DNA from: Euglena gracilis
Lineage: Eukaryota > Euglenida > Euglenophyceae > Euglenales
Reading direction: 5' to 3'
Assembly: GCA_039621445.1 (NCBI GenBank)
Contig: CP154955.1
Location: 7,591,035-7,655,034 of the forward strand
Length of the DNA stretch: 64,000 nt
Under the pieces are notes generated by a model. The model saw only the letters and a program-made list of their open reading frames with translations. It was not told the DNA's origin and did no database searches. Both the position numbers and the translations under genes were made by a program. Positions 1 to 11,400 of the stretch are shown here, piece by piece (the first letter of the stretch is position 1; each line of letters begins with the position of its first letter).

Positions 1-2035
1 CCAGTCACTTTAGGCCATTTTAGGCCAAAAAAAATTTTCCGGCACCTTCGGCGCCGGGGTCACTCAAGCCACTTTTGCCCACTCCTGGCCGACCCCCCCC
101 CCCGGGCCGGGGGGGGGGGGGGGGGGGTCCGGGCCCAAAACCAGTCAATCACTCTGAAAAAACCAGTCACCCACCCCCCCCGGGGGGGGGGGGGTGGGAC
201 AGTGCTTAAGCAATTGTCTGACTAGGAGCCGCGCCTTTGGCGCCACAAAATTTTCCTCGGAAAAAAATTGCTAGAAATGAGCAGAAAAAAGGCAACACAC
301 ACCAACGTGTAGTCGTTGAAGTTGGCAGCAGTGAACTTTGCAACCAGCTCCGAAGATACTGGGAAAAGCAAACATCAGACGAATTTGGAGGTTTCAGCAT
401 ACCAATGCGCAGAAAGACATTTGGGCGGAACATTTTGTTGAGGTAAAGCGGGGCCTGCAAATCTGTGCAAATTTAGTCATTTTTTGGATTGGTCAGGCAA
501 ATTTTAAAATTTTTCGAAACGGACGTTTTTGGAGGTTTTCTAAGCCCTTTTCACGGCCTTACCGAAGTTGGTTGGTCTTGTGGGGGGCAAATAGGGGGTG
601 AGGGTACCCCCTGATGGCGGACCGTGCTCTTGTAGTGAACCCGTATGATATGTTTCTGAACAAGTCCAAGTAGAAGAGTTGTCCACCACAAGAGCCCCCT
701 TTTCAAGGGAAACCAATGGAAATCGGCCGATTTTAGGAAAATGGGCCTCAATAGCAAAGCACCCCCGCGCTGGAGGCGGGGTTATGTGTTTTGCCTTGTT
801 TAGGCAAGAATTGCCTTCGGCATCGTGATCCTTGTCCCCTGGAATCTTCCTAACTCTTTGCCAAGGGGTCGCAGGTCAGGGGGAGTATGAAACGTCTTGT
901 GAAACAACGCAACAAAGAAGGACGAAATTGACTCACAATTGGGGTTTCCATGTTATTTGGGGCATTTTGAGAAAGGGGGATCGGAGACGGCAGTGTTCAG
1001 TTGAAGCTCGTTTTCAAAAAAAAATTGCCCACAAAATTTTTTGCAACGTTTAGATTTTTTTTTGAAAAAATGCCCAAGGATTTGGCTTGCTTGGGTGATT
1101 TAGCAGCTGCTGGACTTCCAGGTGCACACCCAAAATAAAACCAACAAGAATTTCTGGCCTCAAGGGCTTGATTTCCTTGAACCCCCACCTCCGCCCCCCC
1201 CTTTCATGTTCTCATCTCGGTTTGATGTGGTGTCCCACTTTGCCTTGGCCAAGAAGTTTAAAATTTATGAAAAAATATTTCCAAATATTTGGGATGACCA
1301 TCTGTTCTTTGCGTTGGACTGGTGCACAAAGTGAAAAAGGTGTTTTTAATTAAGAATAACGAACAGTATATCTACCAAGAATTCCAAGCCCTTCCCAATG
1401 CAGGGATCTAATGTTTCCCGATCGCCCTCCTCACGAGGTGAATTTTGCCGGAGAGGAATATGATGATGCGCCTTGGTTTGTGGACCTCTCGGGTTCATCC
1501 AGCTCATTCCTTTGTGCAGGTTGCCACAGCCCCACCAAGTACCACCGAGTCCAGTTCCCTGCGACTGCTATCCAGGTTCGTGATCTCGATTGTGGCTTTC
1601 TGGTCAATTTGATGGTTTTGGTCAATTTATTTCCTGGACTCAGGCACATCATGTTGTGAGGTTGTGACCACCATTGGTCCTCTTGTTCCTGCAAATCAGG
1701 ATCCGTTAGTTCTTGTCACTGTTGCTGATTAACGTTGTTCATCAACGTGCCTGCGTCCAGGCATTTGAAAGCTGTCATCTGTTCTCACTGCTGCAGCCAC
1801 TTTTCAAGATTAGCTGCTTGCCACCTGGAGAGGTTCAGGTAAACCTCATTGAGCATGGTGTCCATGAAGTCTGAAATTGAAACCTGGAACAGTCCTGCAC
1901 ACCAGAACTTGTCAAGGCGTTTGGTGGAGACAGGGCTTTCGGAAACCAACAGGGCGCCGCTTAAGGTGAAGTGGACCCCATCCCCCTAGGGGTGGGGATA
2001 CAGCCTTTTCCCCATCGCAAGGTTTAATTTTTTTC
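1..2035. other. Gene-poor stretch with G/C runs; no supported gene
   Basis: This stretch contains paired C and G runs around 95-130 and 170-195, short GCGCC-TTC/TTT-GGCGC mini-hairpins, and AT-rich spacer. Open frames are short and appear on both strands. The part from 1,390 to 1,960 has a more even base composition and one 82-codon frame (1,411-1,659). I recognise no domain, splice pattern or repeat partner there, so I do not call a gene. Confidence 0.5.
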
Positions 2036-2300
2036 CAGCCGCCTGAAGGCGGCTGGTCGGTAACGGATTTTTGGTTTGGGAAGGGGGGACCAGGCTTCTT
2101 TTTAAGTCAGAAGACCCTCCCCGGGGGGGGGGGGTTGGTGGGTCCGGGACGGGAACCCCCCTCCCTGGGGAGGTCCCATGCCAGAGGCTCGGGTATGGGT
2201 TTCGGTGCTTTGCGCCGAATTTTTTTTTGGGAAATGGCCTCAGACGACCCGATTTTTGAGGGTCCCGTGCCTCTCTTTGACCCAACCTTCTCCTAACCCC
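2036..2300. repeat. Fragment of a G/C-run hairpin element
   Basis: Contains AGGCTTCTTTTTAAGTCAGA followed by paired C/G runs, a CGGTGCTTTGCGCCG hairpin and a CCCGTGCC tract. The same sequence order recurs around 31,330-31,460 and 39,206-39,373, so it is a dispersed repeat. Clear ends or a target duplication are not visible here. Confidence 0.4.
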
Positions 2301-2641
2301 ACCCCCCCCCCAACCCTATTCCTTCAAGAACCAAATTTTCGACTCTGCTGTTTTGGGGGGTGACGGTCGAGTAGTGAACAAGAACCTCTATTTTTTGGTT
2401 CCGGGTTCGATCCCAGGGGACCACTGTGTGGGACAGCTTTTTTTTCAGACAGCTCAAATTTTCCAGCCTCTGGGCTGCACCCCGGTGTCACCAAGCAGCG
2501 CCCTGGCAGCCAATGCTGCAATACTTCCTCGTGAACCCTTTTGTGTATTTGACAATCCAGAAACGCGAATGGAACATCCATGGACAGACTTGCGACCTGG
2601 CATTGGCATGATTTTTCAATGCCTGATTCACAAGCAGGATA

Positions 2642-2832
2642 TTGAAACCGTGTTTGGGCCGATTTCGAGACTTTAAAAGTCTTAAATCTTCGCCCAAAAC
2701 ACGGTTTCAAACAAGAACAGTGTTTTGGGCCAAGGTTTTAGGGGGGCCCAGGGGCGACCGCGGCGCCTTCGGCGCTGCAGTCCCCGCCCCTGGGCTCCCC
2801 CTAACTCTTGGCACAAACACAGTTCTTGAAAC
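2642..2832. repeat. Dispersed 190 bp hairpin repeat (AAACCGTGTTTGGGC family)
   Basis: The segment starts with an imperfect inverted repeat, GAAACCGTGTTTGGGC against GCCCAAAACACGGTTTC, spaced by the palindrome GACTTTAAAAGTC. A second fold follows around GGCGCCTTCGGCGC. Near-identical sequence occurs at 36,245-36,435 and in inverted form at 19,325-19,470; the second half is also at 21,845-21,935. Two of these copies are embedded in TTAGGG-type repeat DNA; this one is not. Confidence 0.7.
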
Positions 2833-3076
2833 AGAATTCAATTCCTAAAATTGACAAATGAAACCAAATCATAACGACTGCCTGAACGACATTCAAACCA
2901 CAACAATTGTAAACCGGTCCCGAGTCAGATCCCGAAAATAATATTGCGAATAAAATTGCAGAGCCCATGGGTGACTTTTGGGTCCCGATTTTTCAGGTCC
3001 TTCGGTACCTTTGGTGCTGAAAGAGTTTTTGCACGGTGCTGCACTGCCGCAAATGATGCAAAAACCGTATCCAGAA

Positions 3077-3370
3077 GGCTCATTGCGGATTATTGGCCAT
3101 GGAACTTTTGGTGGTCGCCAGCGACCGTTGGTCATGGCCTAGCGACCATTGGTGGTCGGAGCGACCGGTCGCTAGCGACCACCAATAATTCGACCACCCC
3201 CCCCTTCAGAAAATTTTTAAGCCCCCCCCCCCAATAGGATTTTATTGCAAAAACCCCAAGTTGGACTGCAAAACGATGCTACCAGGGCGAGGCGCGGATG
3301 TAATGCCACGCGCAGTGAACAAACAGTCCTAAGGCGCCTTTGGTCGTCTAGCGGGGGGGAAGGGCTGCCG

Positions 3371-3408
<38 letters not shown>

Positions 3409-4195
3409 CACCCCCCCCGCTCACCAATAACAAAATCCCTTCCGGGGGGTAACCGACCCAGGGCCATGCGCGCATGTAAATGCCACGAGTCCTACGGCGC
3501 CTTCGGCGCCCTTGGTCGTCTAGCGGGGGGGGGCTGCCGCCCCCCCCCCGGCCCCCCCCCCCGCCCTCCAATAACAAAATCCCTTCCGGGGGGTAACCGA
3601 CCCAGGGCCATGCGCGCATGTAAATGCCCCGCGCACCGTAAACAAAACAGTCCTAAGGCGCCTTCGGCGCCCTTGGTCGTCTAGCGGGGGGGGGCTGCCG
3701 CCCCCCCCCCCCGCACCCCCCCCGCACTCAAATAACAAAATCCCTTCCGGGGGGTAACCGACCCAGGGCCATGCGCGCATGTAAATGCCACGCGCACCGT
3801 AAACAAAACAGTCCTAAGGCGCCTTCGGCGCCCTTGGTCGTCTAGCGGGGGGCGGGGGGGAGAAGCCCCCCCCCCCCCCCGCACCCCCCCCCGCCCTCCA
3901 ATAACAAAATCCCTTCCTTGAGTAACCGACCCAGGGCCATGCGCGCATGTAAATGCCACGCGCACCGTAAACAAACAGTCCTAAGGCGCCTTCGGCGCCC
4001 TTGGTGGTCTAGCGGGGGGGGGGAGGCTGCCGCCCCCCCCCCCCGCACCCCCCCCCCGCCAACCAATACCGACATCCCTTCCGGGACGTAACCGCCCGAT
4101 GGCCATGCGCGCATGTACATGCCACGCTCGCCGTCAGCAACACTGTCCTAAGGCGCCTTCGGCGCCCGTGGTCGTCTAGCGGGGGGGGGGCTGCC

Positions 4196-4231
<36 letters not shown>

Positions 4232-4551
4232 TACCGCCCTCTTGACAAAGTAACGTAAACATTGTCTGATATCGTGCAAGATCCTAAATGCAGAAAAAGG
4301 AATTTTTGATACAAAATTTGATGTTTTTCTCTAAGGGAATTTTTCCTTCACAGGGGGGGGGGGGGGCTTAAAAATCTTTTGAGGGGGGGGGGGGGGGGCG
4401 AATTATTGGTGGTCGCTAGCGACCGGTCGCTCCGACCACCAACGGTCGCTAGCGACCGGTAGCCAGGATTCGGTCGCTAGCGACGATGGTAGCTAGCGAC
4501 CGGTCGCTAGCGACCACCAAAAGTTCCATGGCCAATTTTCCGCTCGGAGCC
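3077..4551. mobile_element. Mutator-like fold-back element 1 with 10 bp target duplication
   Basis: The element is flanked on both sides by GTATCCAGAA (3,067-3,076 and 4,552-4,561), a perfect 10 bp direct repeat. The ends are long imperfect inverted repeats of about 140-185 bp (3,077-3,215 and 4,366-4,551). They begin GGCTC and end GAGCC, and are packed with GGTCGCTAGCGACC-type palindromes. Next to them, CTTCAGAAAATTTTTAAG faces its reverse complement. The interior is a tandem array of about 150-170 bp units. Long TIRs with 9-10 bp duplications are typical of Mutator-like transposons, and that assignment is inference. No transposase frame is present, so the element would be non-autonomous. 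Confidence 0.75.
3417..4235. repeat. Tandem array of ~150-170 bp units inside element 1
   Basis: About five units begin near 3,426, 3,572, 3,730, 3,901 and 4,065. Each carries AACAAAATCCCTTCCG, the palindromic ATGCGCGCAT, CAGTCCTAAGGCGCC, the GGCGCCTTCGGCGCC-type hairpin, GGTCGTCTAGCG and long G/C runs. Related copies lie at 4,975-5,300, 12,045-12,380 and 17,760-18,070. Length differences are mainly in the homopolymer runs, whose true length may be uncertain. Confidence 0.8.
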
Positions 4552-4974
4552 GTATCCAGAACGCCGGGTTCGGGCGGCCCCGAACCAGCGTTCTGAGCCA
4601 CGGCTCACGCCCGAACCGGCGTTCTGAGCCACAGCTTCACGTCCGAACTGGTGTTCTGGACCAGGGGTTTTTTTAGTCGTGCACCCCCGGGGGGAGCCCC
4701 GGGCGGATAATTGGCTACGACGATCCCGGAGGTCGTAGCGACCTATGGTCGGCCCGACCTAGCCGTTATCGACCACTGGGGCTCATTGCAGAAAATTGGC
4801 CGTGGAACTTTTGGTGGTCGCTAGCGACCGGTCGCGAGCAACCGTTGGTCACGGTCGACCGACCATTGGTGGTCGGAGCGAACGGTCGCTAGCGACCGGT
4901 CGCTGCCACCAAAATTTCGACCACCCCCCCCCCTTCAGAAATTTTTAAGCCCCCCCCCAATGGGATTTTATTGC

Positions 4975-5300
4975 AAAACCCCCCAAGTTGTACTGCAAAA
5001 CGATGCCACCAGGGCCAGGCGCGCATGTGATGCCACGCGCAGTGAACAAACAGTCCTAAGGCGCCTTTGGTCGTCTAGCGGGGGGGGGGGGGGGCCTCCC
5101 CCCGAAGGTTTTTTTTTATTGGGGGGCGGGGATTGCGGGGGGGGGGGGCGCCCCCCCCCCCGCTAGACGACCAACAGCGCCGAAGGCGCCTTAGGACTGT
5201 TTTGTTTACGGTGCACGTGGCATTACATGCGCGCATGGCCCTGGGTCGGTTACCCCCCGGAAGGGATTTTGTTGTTGGAGGGCGGAGGGGGGGGGTAACC
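4975..5300. repeat. Inverted pair of the 150 bp-unit repeat
   Basis: A copy of the unit around 4,985-5,085 (CAGTCCTAAGGCGCC, GTCGTCTAGCG) is followed by its reverse complement at 5,160-5,290 (GGCGCCTTAGGACTG, CATGCGCGCATGG). The two are separated by G/C runs and a poly-T tract. The pair forms a large fold-back. The related copies at 12,045-12,380 sit near the opposite end of the 8 kb element. Confidence 0.65.
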
Positions 5301-5429
5301 GACCCAGGGCCATTAAAAGCTGTCTGGTAAAAACCACTCGTCTGTCTGAATCTCACGTCGTTGTCAGACCTCACCACTGACGGTTTTCCAAAAACAGAAA
5401 TTCACCGGTCCAAAATGAGTATTACCCCC

Positions 5430-5590
5430 CCCCCCTTTATTGTCCCACCGACCTGCCCCCGGGAGGCCCGACCGGACAATAAAGGGGGGGGACAATAAAG
5501 GGGTACCAAAGGAATTTCATTGGCCGGGCCAAAAAAAAACCCCCGTCGGCCGGGGCCCAGGGACAATAAAGGGGGGGGGGGTAAAACGGC
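5430..5590. repeat. ATTGTCCC / GGGACAAT inverted repeats
   Basis: Short inverted motifs around TTATTGTCCCACCGACC and its complement are interleaved with C and G runs and a GGCCGGGCC-rich core. The same combination recurs inside the TIR element at 18,687-18,997, so this is a copy of the same interior sequence. Confidence 0.5.
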
Positions 5591-5624
5591 TCCCGGATCT
5601 GGCCTGGGGGGGGGGGGGTAGTGG

Positions 5625-5955
5625 GGGGCGACCATGGTCGACCAACGGTCGCCTCGGTCGCTCCCGGTCGGGGAGGGGGGGTAGTGACGGAGGCGACCCT
5701 GGGGGTCGACCGAGGGCGACCATGGTCGACCCCCGCCCCACGACGGGAAACCCCCCCCTTTTGAAGGGCGACCATGGTCGACCCCCACCCCACGACGGGA
5801 AACCCCCCCCTTTTGAAGGGCGACCACGGTCGAGCCGCACCCCACGACGGGAGCCCCCCCTTTTGAAGGGCGACCATGGTCGACCCCCACCCACGACGGG
5901 AAAAACCCCCCCCTCTGGTCGGGGGCGACCATGGTCGACCCCCACCCTTGTGTAC
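5625..5955. repeat. ~60 bp tandem repeat with GGTCGACC palindrome
   Basis: Five to six degenerate units each contain GGGCGACCATGGTCGACCC, CACGACGGGAAACCCC and CCCCTTTTGAAGG. The reverse-complement version of the array lies at 11,485-11,865. The two flank the satellite core of the 8 kb element in mirror orientation. Confidence 0.75.
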
Positions 5956-5959
5956 CCAC

Positions 5960-6075
5960 CGTTTTGGGGGGCAAATCCCTTTCGTGGCCCAACTGATTTG
6001 GGGGGCAAATCCCTTTTGTTGCCCAACTGTTCGAGGGACCCAAAATAACAAAATCCCTTGGTGCACCGTTTTGGG
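5960..6075. repeat. Diverged satellite units at left edge of the satellite domain
   Basis: Units with TTTTGGGGGGCAAATCCC, GCCCAACTG and AACAAAATCCC match the main satellite (6,742-7,308 and 8,455-11,478). They differ at several positions and are cut off from the main array by about 0.65 kb of homopolymer-rich sequence. Confidence 0.6.
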
Positions 6076-6119
6076 GGGCACCCATTTTTTTCGATGGGGC
6101 CAGGGCCACCCCCGGGGGG

Positions 6120-6404
6120 GGCGTCTAGCGGGGGGGGGGGGGGGCTTGGGGGGGGGTATTGGAGGGCGGGGGGGGGGGGGGGGGGCGCCCCCCCCCCCCT
6201 ACCCCACGCCCCGCCGCCACTGGCACGTGGGGGGGGGTGTTGGGGCTTGGGGGCGGGGGGGGGGGTGGGGGGTTTGTCTTGTTTTTGGGGGGGTTTTTGG
6301 GGGGATTTTTTTGTTCCCTCGTTTTGTTTTTTCGAATCCCTTTTGTTTTGGGGGGCCTGTGGGGGTTTTGTGCCCACTTTTTCGTTTCCCTTGTCTGTTT
6401 GGGG

Positions 6405-6442
<38 letters not shown>

Positions 6443-6735
6443 TTTTATTTTGCTTTTTTGCCCATCCTCGGTCAGAGAAAGACACCAAATTTGGGACGTT
6501 TCAAGTTGAAACATCCCAAAATGGCAGAAAAATGCCCTATTTTGACCATTCTTGTTGAAGACAACCAAAATTATTGGTTTTCAAGTCATTTGAGCTAAGA
6601 TTGGTTCACCCTTGCGATCAAAGGCAAAATTTGGACCATCATTTTCCCCTTTGTTTTTTTTGCCGTTTTTTTTGCCCGTTTTTTTTAATAAAAAACAAAA
6701 AAAACGTTTTTTTTAAAAAAAACAAAAAAAACGCC
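6120..6735. other. Homopolymer-rich low-complexity segment
   Basis: Long G runs (6,131-6,280), a near-pure T tract of more than 30 bases at about 6,408-6,441, and A/T-rich ends. Open frames here encode only glycine, proline or phenylalanine strings. I see no gene. Confidence 0.7.
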
Positions 6736-6741
6736 AGCTAT

Positions 6742-7308
6742 GATCCCTTGTGTTCCCACCCGTTTTGGGGGGCAAATCCCTTTTGCTGCCCAACTGTTCG
6801 AGGGCCCCAAAATAACAAAATCCCTTGTGTTCCCACCCGTTTTGGGGGGCAAATCCCTTTTGCTGCCCAACTGTTCGAGGGCCCCAAAATAACAAAATCC
6901 CTTGTGTTCCCACCCGTTTTGGGGGGCAAATCCCTTTTGTGGCCCAATTGTTCGAGGGCCCCAAAATAACAAAATCCCTTGTGTTACCCACCCGTTTTGG
7001 GGGGCAAATCCCTTTTGTGGCCCAACTGTTCGAGGGCCCCAAAATAGCAAAATCCCTTGTGTTCCCACCCGTTTTGGGGGGCAAATCCCTTTTGCTGCCC
7101 AACTGTTCGAGGGCCCCAAAATAACAAAATCCCTTGTGTTCCCACCCGTTTTGGGGGCAAATCCCTTTTGCTGCCCAACTGTTCGAGGGCCCCAAAATAA
7201 CAAAATCCCTTGTGTTACCCACCCGTTTTGGGGGGCAAATCCCTTTTGTTGCCCAACTCATTTGGGGGGCAAATCCCTTTTGTTGCCCAACTGTTCGAGG
7301 GCCCCAAA
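6742..7308. repeat. 77 bp satellite, first array
   Basis: About seven units of roughly 77 bp contain CCCGTTTTGGGGGGCAAATC, GCCCAACTGTTCGAGGGCCC and AATAACAAAATCCCTTGTG in tandem. Units are nearly identical, which implies recent homogenisation. The last unit carries the 35 bp extra AACTCATTTGGGG block that dominates the second array. Frames stay open in several registers on both strands, so the ORFs here are not genes. Confidence 0.9.
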
Positions 7309-7315
7309 ATTATAT

Positions 7316-7374
7316 AAAAATCGTGGGCATAACCCGTATACAGGCCGTATAACGGGTTATAGCCCACGATTTTT
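7316..7374. repeat. Near-perfect ~26 bp-arm palindrome
   Basis: AAAAATCGTGGGCATAACCC is mirrored by GGGTTATAGCCCACGATTTT with a short loop (about 7,341-7,346). It sits exactly where the first satellite array ends, which suggests the terminus of an inserted hairpin element. Confidence 0.75.
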
Positions 7375-7490
7375 CTGTAACCGTTAATTAAGAGGCCCGG
7401 CGCCTGCCCTGTATTTCGTTGATGTGCTTCACGCCATGGTTTCGGGCACTTTTGGGGCTTTTTTTTGCCCAAAATTTTCAAAAAATCCAA

Positions 7491-7585
7491 TTCACGAAAT
7501 ACAGCCTGTATTTCGTGAATACCCAATTCACAAATACAGCCTGTATTCGTGAATTGAAAATAACGCCCTGTATTCCGTGAATTGA
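7491..7585. repeat. Cluster of CACGAAATACAG palindromes
   Basis: TTCACGAAATACAG is followed by CTGTATTTCGTGAA (perfect 14 bp arms). Then comes CAATTCACAAATACAG with CTGTATTCGTGAATTG, and a third half-site near 7,568. A second, slightly deleted copy of the same cluster is at 8,322-8,400. The two clusters bracket the 7.69-8.19 kb segment in direct orientation. Confidence 0.75.
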
Positions 7586-7850
7586 AACCAAAATGTGAAA
7601 ACATTGTCCAGATGACCCGGAACACATTGATAACACACCCTGGTCCTGGAAAATGAGATATGGATGTAAGGCCAAGTTATAGGGAGGCACTTTGGGGGGG
7701 GGGGGCGGTGCCGAAGGCGGCCGGTCCCCCGCAAAGGCCCCCCACAATGCTCTTTGTTTTTTAGAGCTTTTTAGTGCTATTTTCGCACCTTCACACCGTG
7801 TTTCTCCTCACTCTGTTCTCCAAAAAATAGCGAAGAAACCGGCAAACACC

Positions 7851-8192
7851 ATGGACAGAACGTTGACGCAACCCCCAAAAGTTGCTGAATTTTTGGCCAC
7901 AATTAAGCAGGGTTGGGAGAACAGAAAGAACCCTGCCGTTGACCCCCTGCACGATAACCTTCTGCTGGAGGCTGCCAAAAAGAAAGCGTCCGGAATGGCA
8001 GGGACAGAGCAATCCGCATTTGCTCACCTCCTTGAAATCGAGTGCAGTGCGATGCTTGTTCCCTTTCATACCACTGGTGTTGTGTGCATTTATGCCATGA
8101 GCCCGAACATGGGTCATGGGTTGTCTTCGTGCAAAGCTCGTCAGCTATCCCAGCATAAATCAACGGCACTTTTCTATTTGACGTTGCACTAG
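7851..8192 (+). CDS. Hypothetical short ORF between satellite arrays
   Basis: A 113-codon frame starting MDRTLTQPPKVAEFL is the only part of the satellite domain with an ordinary, non-repetitive composition. It reads as a basic, helix-prone N-terminal half followed by a mixed tail. I do not recognise a domain and see no introns or regulatory signals. An alternative minus-strand frame (7,791-8,117) covers the same DNA, so the coding status is doubtful. It could be a captured host exon inside the 8 kb element or a remnant of an older transposon. Confidence 0.2.
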   Translation: MDRTLTQPPKVAEFLATIKQGWENRKNPAVDPLHDNLLLEAAKKKASGMAGTEQSAFAHLLEIECSAMLVPFHTTGVVCIYAMSPNMGHGLSSCKARQLSQHKSTALFYLTLH

Positions 8193-8321
8193 TTGTGCAC
8201 CGCCCTCATTTATCACCGAGGACATGCCAAATTTTCTTTTGCTTGTGCATTTGGTTCTGAATTACTTCAGACGATGTGATGCAAGAAGGTTTCTAGTTTC
8301 AGAAGCTGTTCAAAAAAAAAC

Positions 8322-8400
8322 AATTCACGAAATACAGCCTTTCGTGAATACCCAATTCACAAATACAGCCTGTATTCGTGAATTGAAAATAACGCCCTAT
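8322..8400. repeat. Second copy of the CACGAAATACAG palindrome cluster
   Basis: Matches 7,491-7,565, but the first palindrome has lost part of its second arm (ACAGCCTTTCGTGAA). It is followed by the CAGGGCAGGCGCCGGGCC sequence that in inverted form lies next to the first cluster (7,392-7,412). Confidence 0.65.
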
Positions 8401-8454
8401 TGTGTTCACACCCACGAAAACAGGGCAGGCGCCGGGCCAATTCACGGACACAAA

Positions 8455-11400
8455 ATCCCTTGTGTCCCACCGTTTTGGGGGGCAAATCCCTTTTGTTGCC
8501 CAACTGTTCGAGGGCCCCAAAATAACAAAATCCCTTTGTGTACCCACCCGTTTTGGGGGGCAAATCCCTTTTGTGCCCAACTGTTCGAGGGCCCCAAAAC
8601 AAAATCCCTTGTGTTACCCACCCGTTTTGGGGGCAAATTCCTTTTGTTGCCCAACTCATTTGGGGGGCAAATCCCTTTTGTGCCCAACTGTTCGAGGGCC
8701 CCAAAATAACAAAATCCCTTGTGTTACCCACCCGTTTTGGGGGGCAAATCCCTTTTGTTGCCCAGATTTGGGGGGCAAATCCCTTTTGTTGCCCAACTGT
8801 TCGAGGGCCCCAAAATAACAAAATCCCTTGTGTTACCCACCCGTTTTGGGGGGCAAATCCCTTTTGTTGCCAACTCATTTGGGGGGCAAATCCCTTTTGT
8901 TGCCCAACTGTTCGAGGGCCCCAAAATAACAAAATCCCTTGTGTTACCCACCCGTTTTGGGGGGCAAATCCCTTTTGTTGCCCACTTGTTCGAGGTCCCA
9001 AAAAAACAAAATCCCTTGTGTTACCCACCCGTTTTGGGGGGCAAATCCCTTTTGTTGCCCAACTGTTCGAGGGCCCCAAAATAACAAAATCCCTTGTGTT
9101 ACGCACCCGTTTTGGGGGAAAATCCCTTTTTTGCCCAACTTATTTGGGGGGCAAATCCCTTTGGTGCCCAACTGTTCGAGGGCCCCAAAATAACAAAATC
9201 CCTTGTGTTACCCACCCGTTTTGGGGGGCAAATCCCTTTTGTTGCCCAACTCATTTGGGGGGCAAATCCCTTTTGTTGCCCAACTGTTCGAGGGCCCCAA
9301 AATAACAAAATCCCTTGTGTTACCCACCCGTTTTGGGGGGCAAATCCCTTTTGTTGCCCAACTGATTTGGGGGGCAAATCCCTTTTGTTGCCCAACTGTT
9401 CGAGGGCCCCAAAATAACAAAATCCCTTGTGTTACCCACCCGTTTTGGGGGGCAAATCCCTTTTGTTGCCCAACTCATTTGGGGGGCAAGGGCCCCAAAA
9501 TAACAAAATCCCTTGTGTTACCCACCCGTTTTGGGGGGCAAATCCCTTTTGTTGCCCAATTGTTCGAGGGCCCCAAAATAACAAAATCCCTTGTGTTCCC
9601 ACCCGTTTTGGGGGGCAAATCCCTTTTGCTGCCCAACTGTTCGAGGGCCCCAAAATAACAAAATCCCTTGTGTTACCCACCCGTTTTGGGGGGAAAATCC
9701 CTTTTGTTGCCCAACTCATTTGGGGGGCAAATCCCTTTTGCTGCCCAACTGTTCGAGGGCCCCAAAATAACAAAATCCCTTGTGTTACCCACCCGTTTTG
9801 GGGGGCAAATCCCTTTTGTTGCCCAACTCATTTGGGGGGCAAATCCCTTTTGTTGCCCAACTGTTCGAGGGCCCCAAAATAACAAAATCCCTTGTGTTAC
9901 CCACCCGTTTTGGGGGGCAAATCCCTTTTGTTGCCCAACTGATTTGGGGGGCAAATCCCTTTTGTTGCCCAATTGTTCGAGGGCCCCAAAATAACAAAAT
10001 CCTTTGTGTAACCCACCCGTTTTGGGGGGCAAATCCCTTTTGTGGCCCAACTGTTCGAGGGCCCCAAAATGACAAAATCCCTTGTGTTACCCACCCGTTT
10101 TGGGGGGGAAATCCCTTTTGTTGCCCAGCTCATTTGGGGGGCAAATCCCTTTTGCTGCCCAACTGTTCGAGGGCCCCAAAATAACAAAATCCCCTGTGTT
10201 ACCCACCCGTTTTGGGGGGCAAATCCCTTTTGTAGCCCAACTGATTTGGGGGGCAAATCCCTTTTGTTGCCCAACTGTTCGAGGGCCCCAAAATAACAAA
10301 ATCCCTTGTGTTCCCACCCGTTTTGGGGGGCAAATCCCTTTTGCTGCCCAACTGTTCAAGGGCCCCAAAATAACAAAATCCCTTGTGTTACCCACCCGTT
10401 TTGGGGGGGAAATACCTTTTGTTGCCCAACTCATTTGGGGGGCAAATCCCTTTTGCTGCCCAACTGTTCGAGGGCCCCAAAATAACAAAATCCCTTGTGT
10501 TACCCACCCGTTTTGGGGGGCAAATCCCTTTTGTTGCCCAACTCATTTGGGGGGGAAATCCGTTTTGCTGCCCAACTGTTCGAGGGCCCCAAAATAACAA
10601 AATCCCCTGTGTTACCCACCCGTTTTGGGGGGCAAATCCCTTTTGTTGCCCAACTGATTTGGGGGGCAAATCCCTTTTGTTGCCCAACTGTTCGAGGGCC
10701 CCAAAATAACAAAATCCCTTGTGTTACCCACCCGTTTTGGGCCCAACTGTTCGAGGGCCCCAAAATAACAAAATCCCTTGTGTTACCCACCCGTTTTGGG
10801 GGGCAAATCCCTTTTGTTGCCCAACTGTTCGAGGGCCCCAAAATAACAAAATCCCTTGTGTTACCCACCCGTTTTGGGGGGCAAATCCCTTTTGTTGCCC
10901 AACTGATTTGGGGGGCCCAAAATAACAAAATCCCTTGTGTTACCCACCCGTTTTGGGGGGCAAATCCCTTTTGTTGCCCAACTGTTCGAGGGCCCCAAAA
11001 TAACAAAATCCCTTGTGTTATCCACCCGTTTTGGGGGGCAAATCCCTTTTGTTGCCCAACTCATTTGGGGGGCAAATCCCTTTTGTTGCCCAACTGTTCC
11101 AGGGCCCCAAAATAACAAAATCCCTTGTGTTACCCACCCGTTTTGGGGGGCAAATCCCTTTTGTTGCCCAACTGGGGCAAATCCCTTTTGTTGCCCAATT
11201 GTTCGAGGGCCCCAAAATAACAAAATCCCTTGTGTTACCCACCCGTTTTGGGGGGCAAATCCCTTTTGCTGCCCAACTGTTCGAGGGCCCCAAAATAACA
11301 AAATCCCTTGTGTTACCCACCCGTTTTGGGGGGCAAATCCCTTTTGTTGCCCAACTGTTCGAGGGCCCCAAAATAAAAAAATCCCCTGTGTTACCCACCC

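Noticed and set aside
2324-2710. 128-codon minus-strand frame
   Set aside because: It overlaps a 107-codon plus-strand frame of similar quality, ends in the dispersed hairpin repeat, and shows no domain.
3217-4314. Glycine- and proline-rich frames on the minus strand
   Set aside because: They arise from G/C homopolymer runs and the tandem 150 bp units. No non-repetitive coding segment is present.
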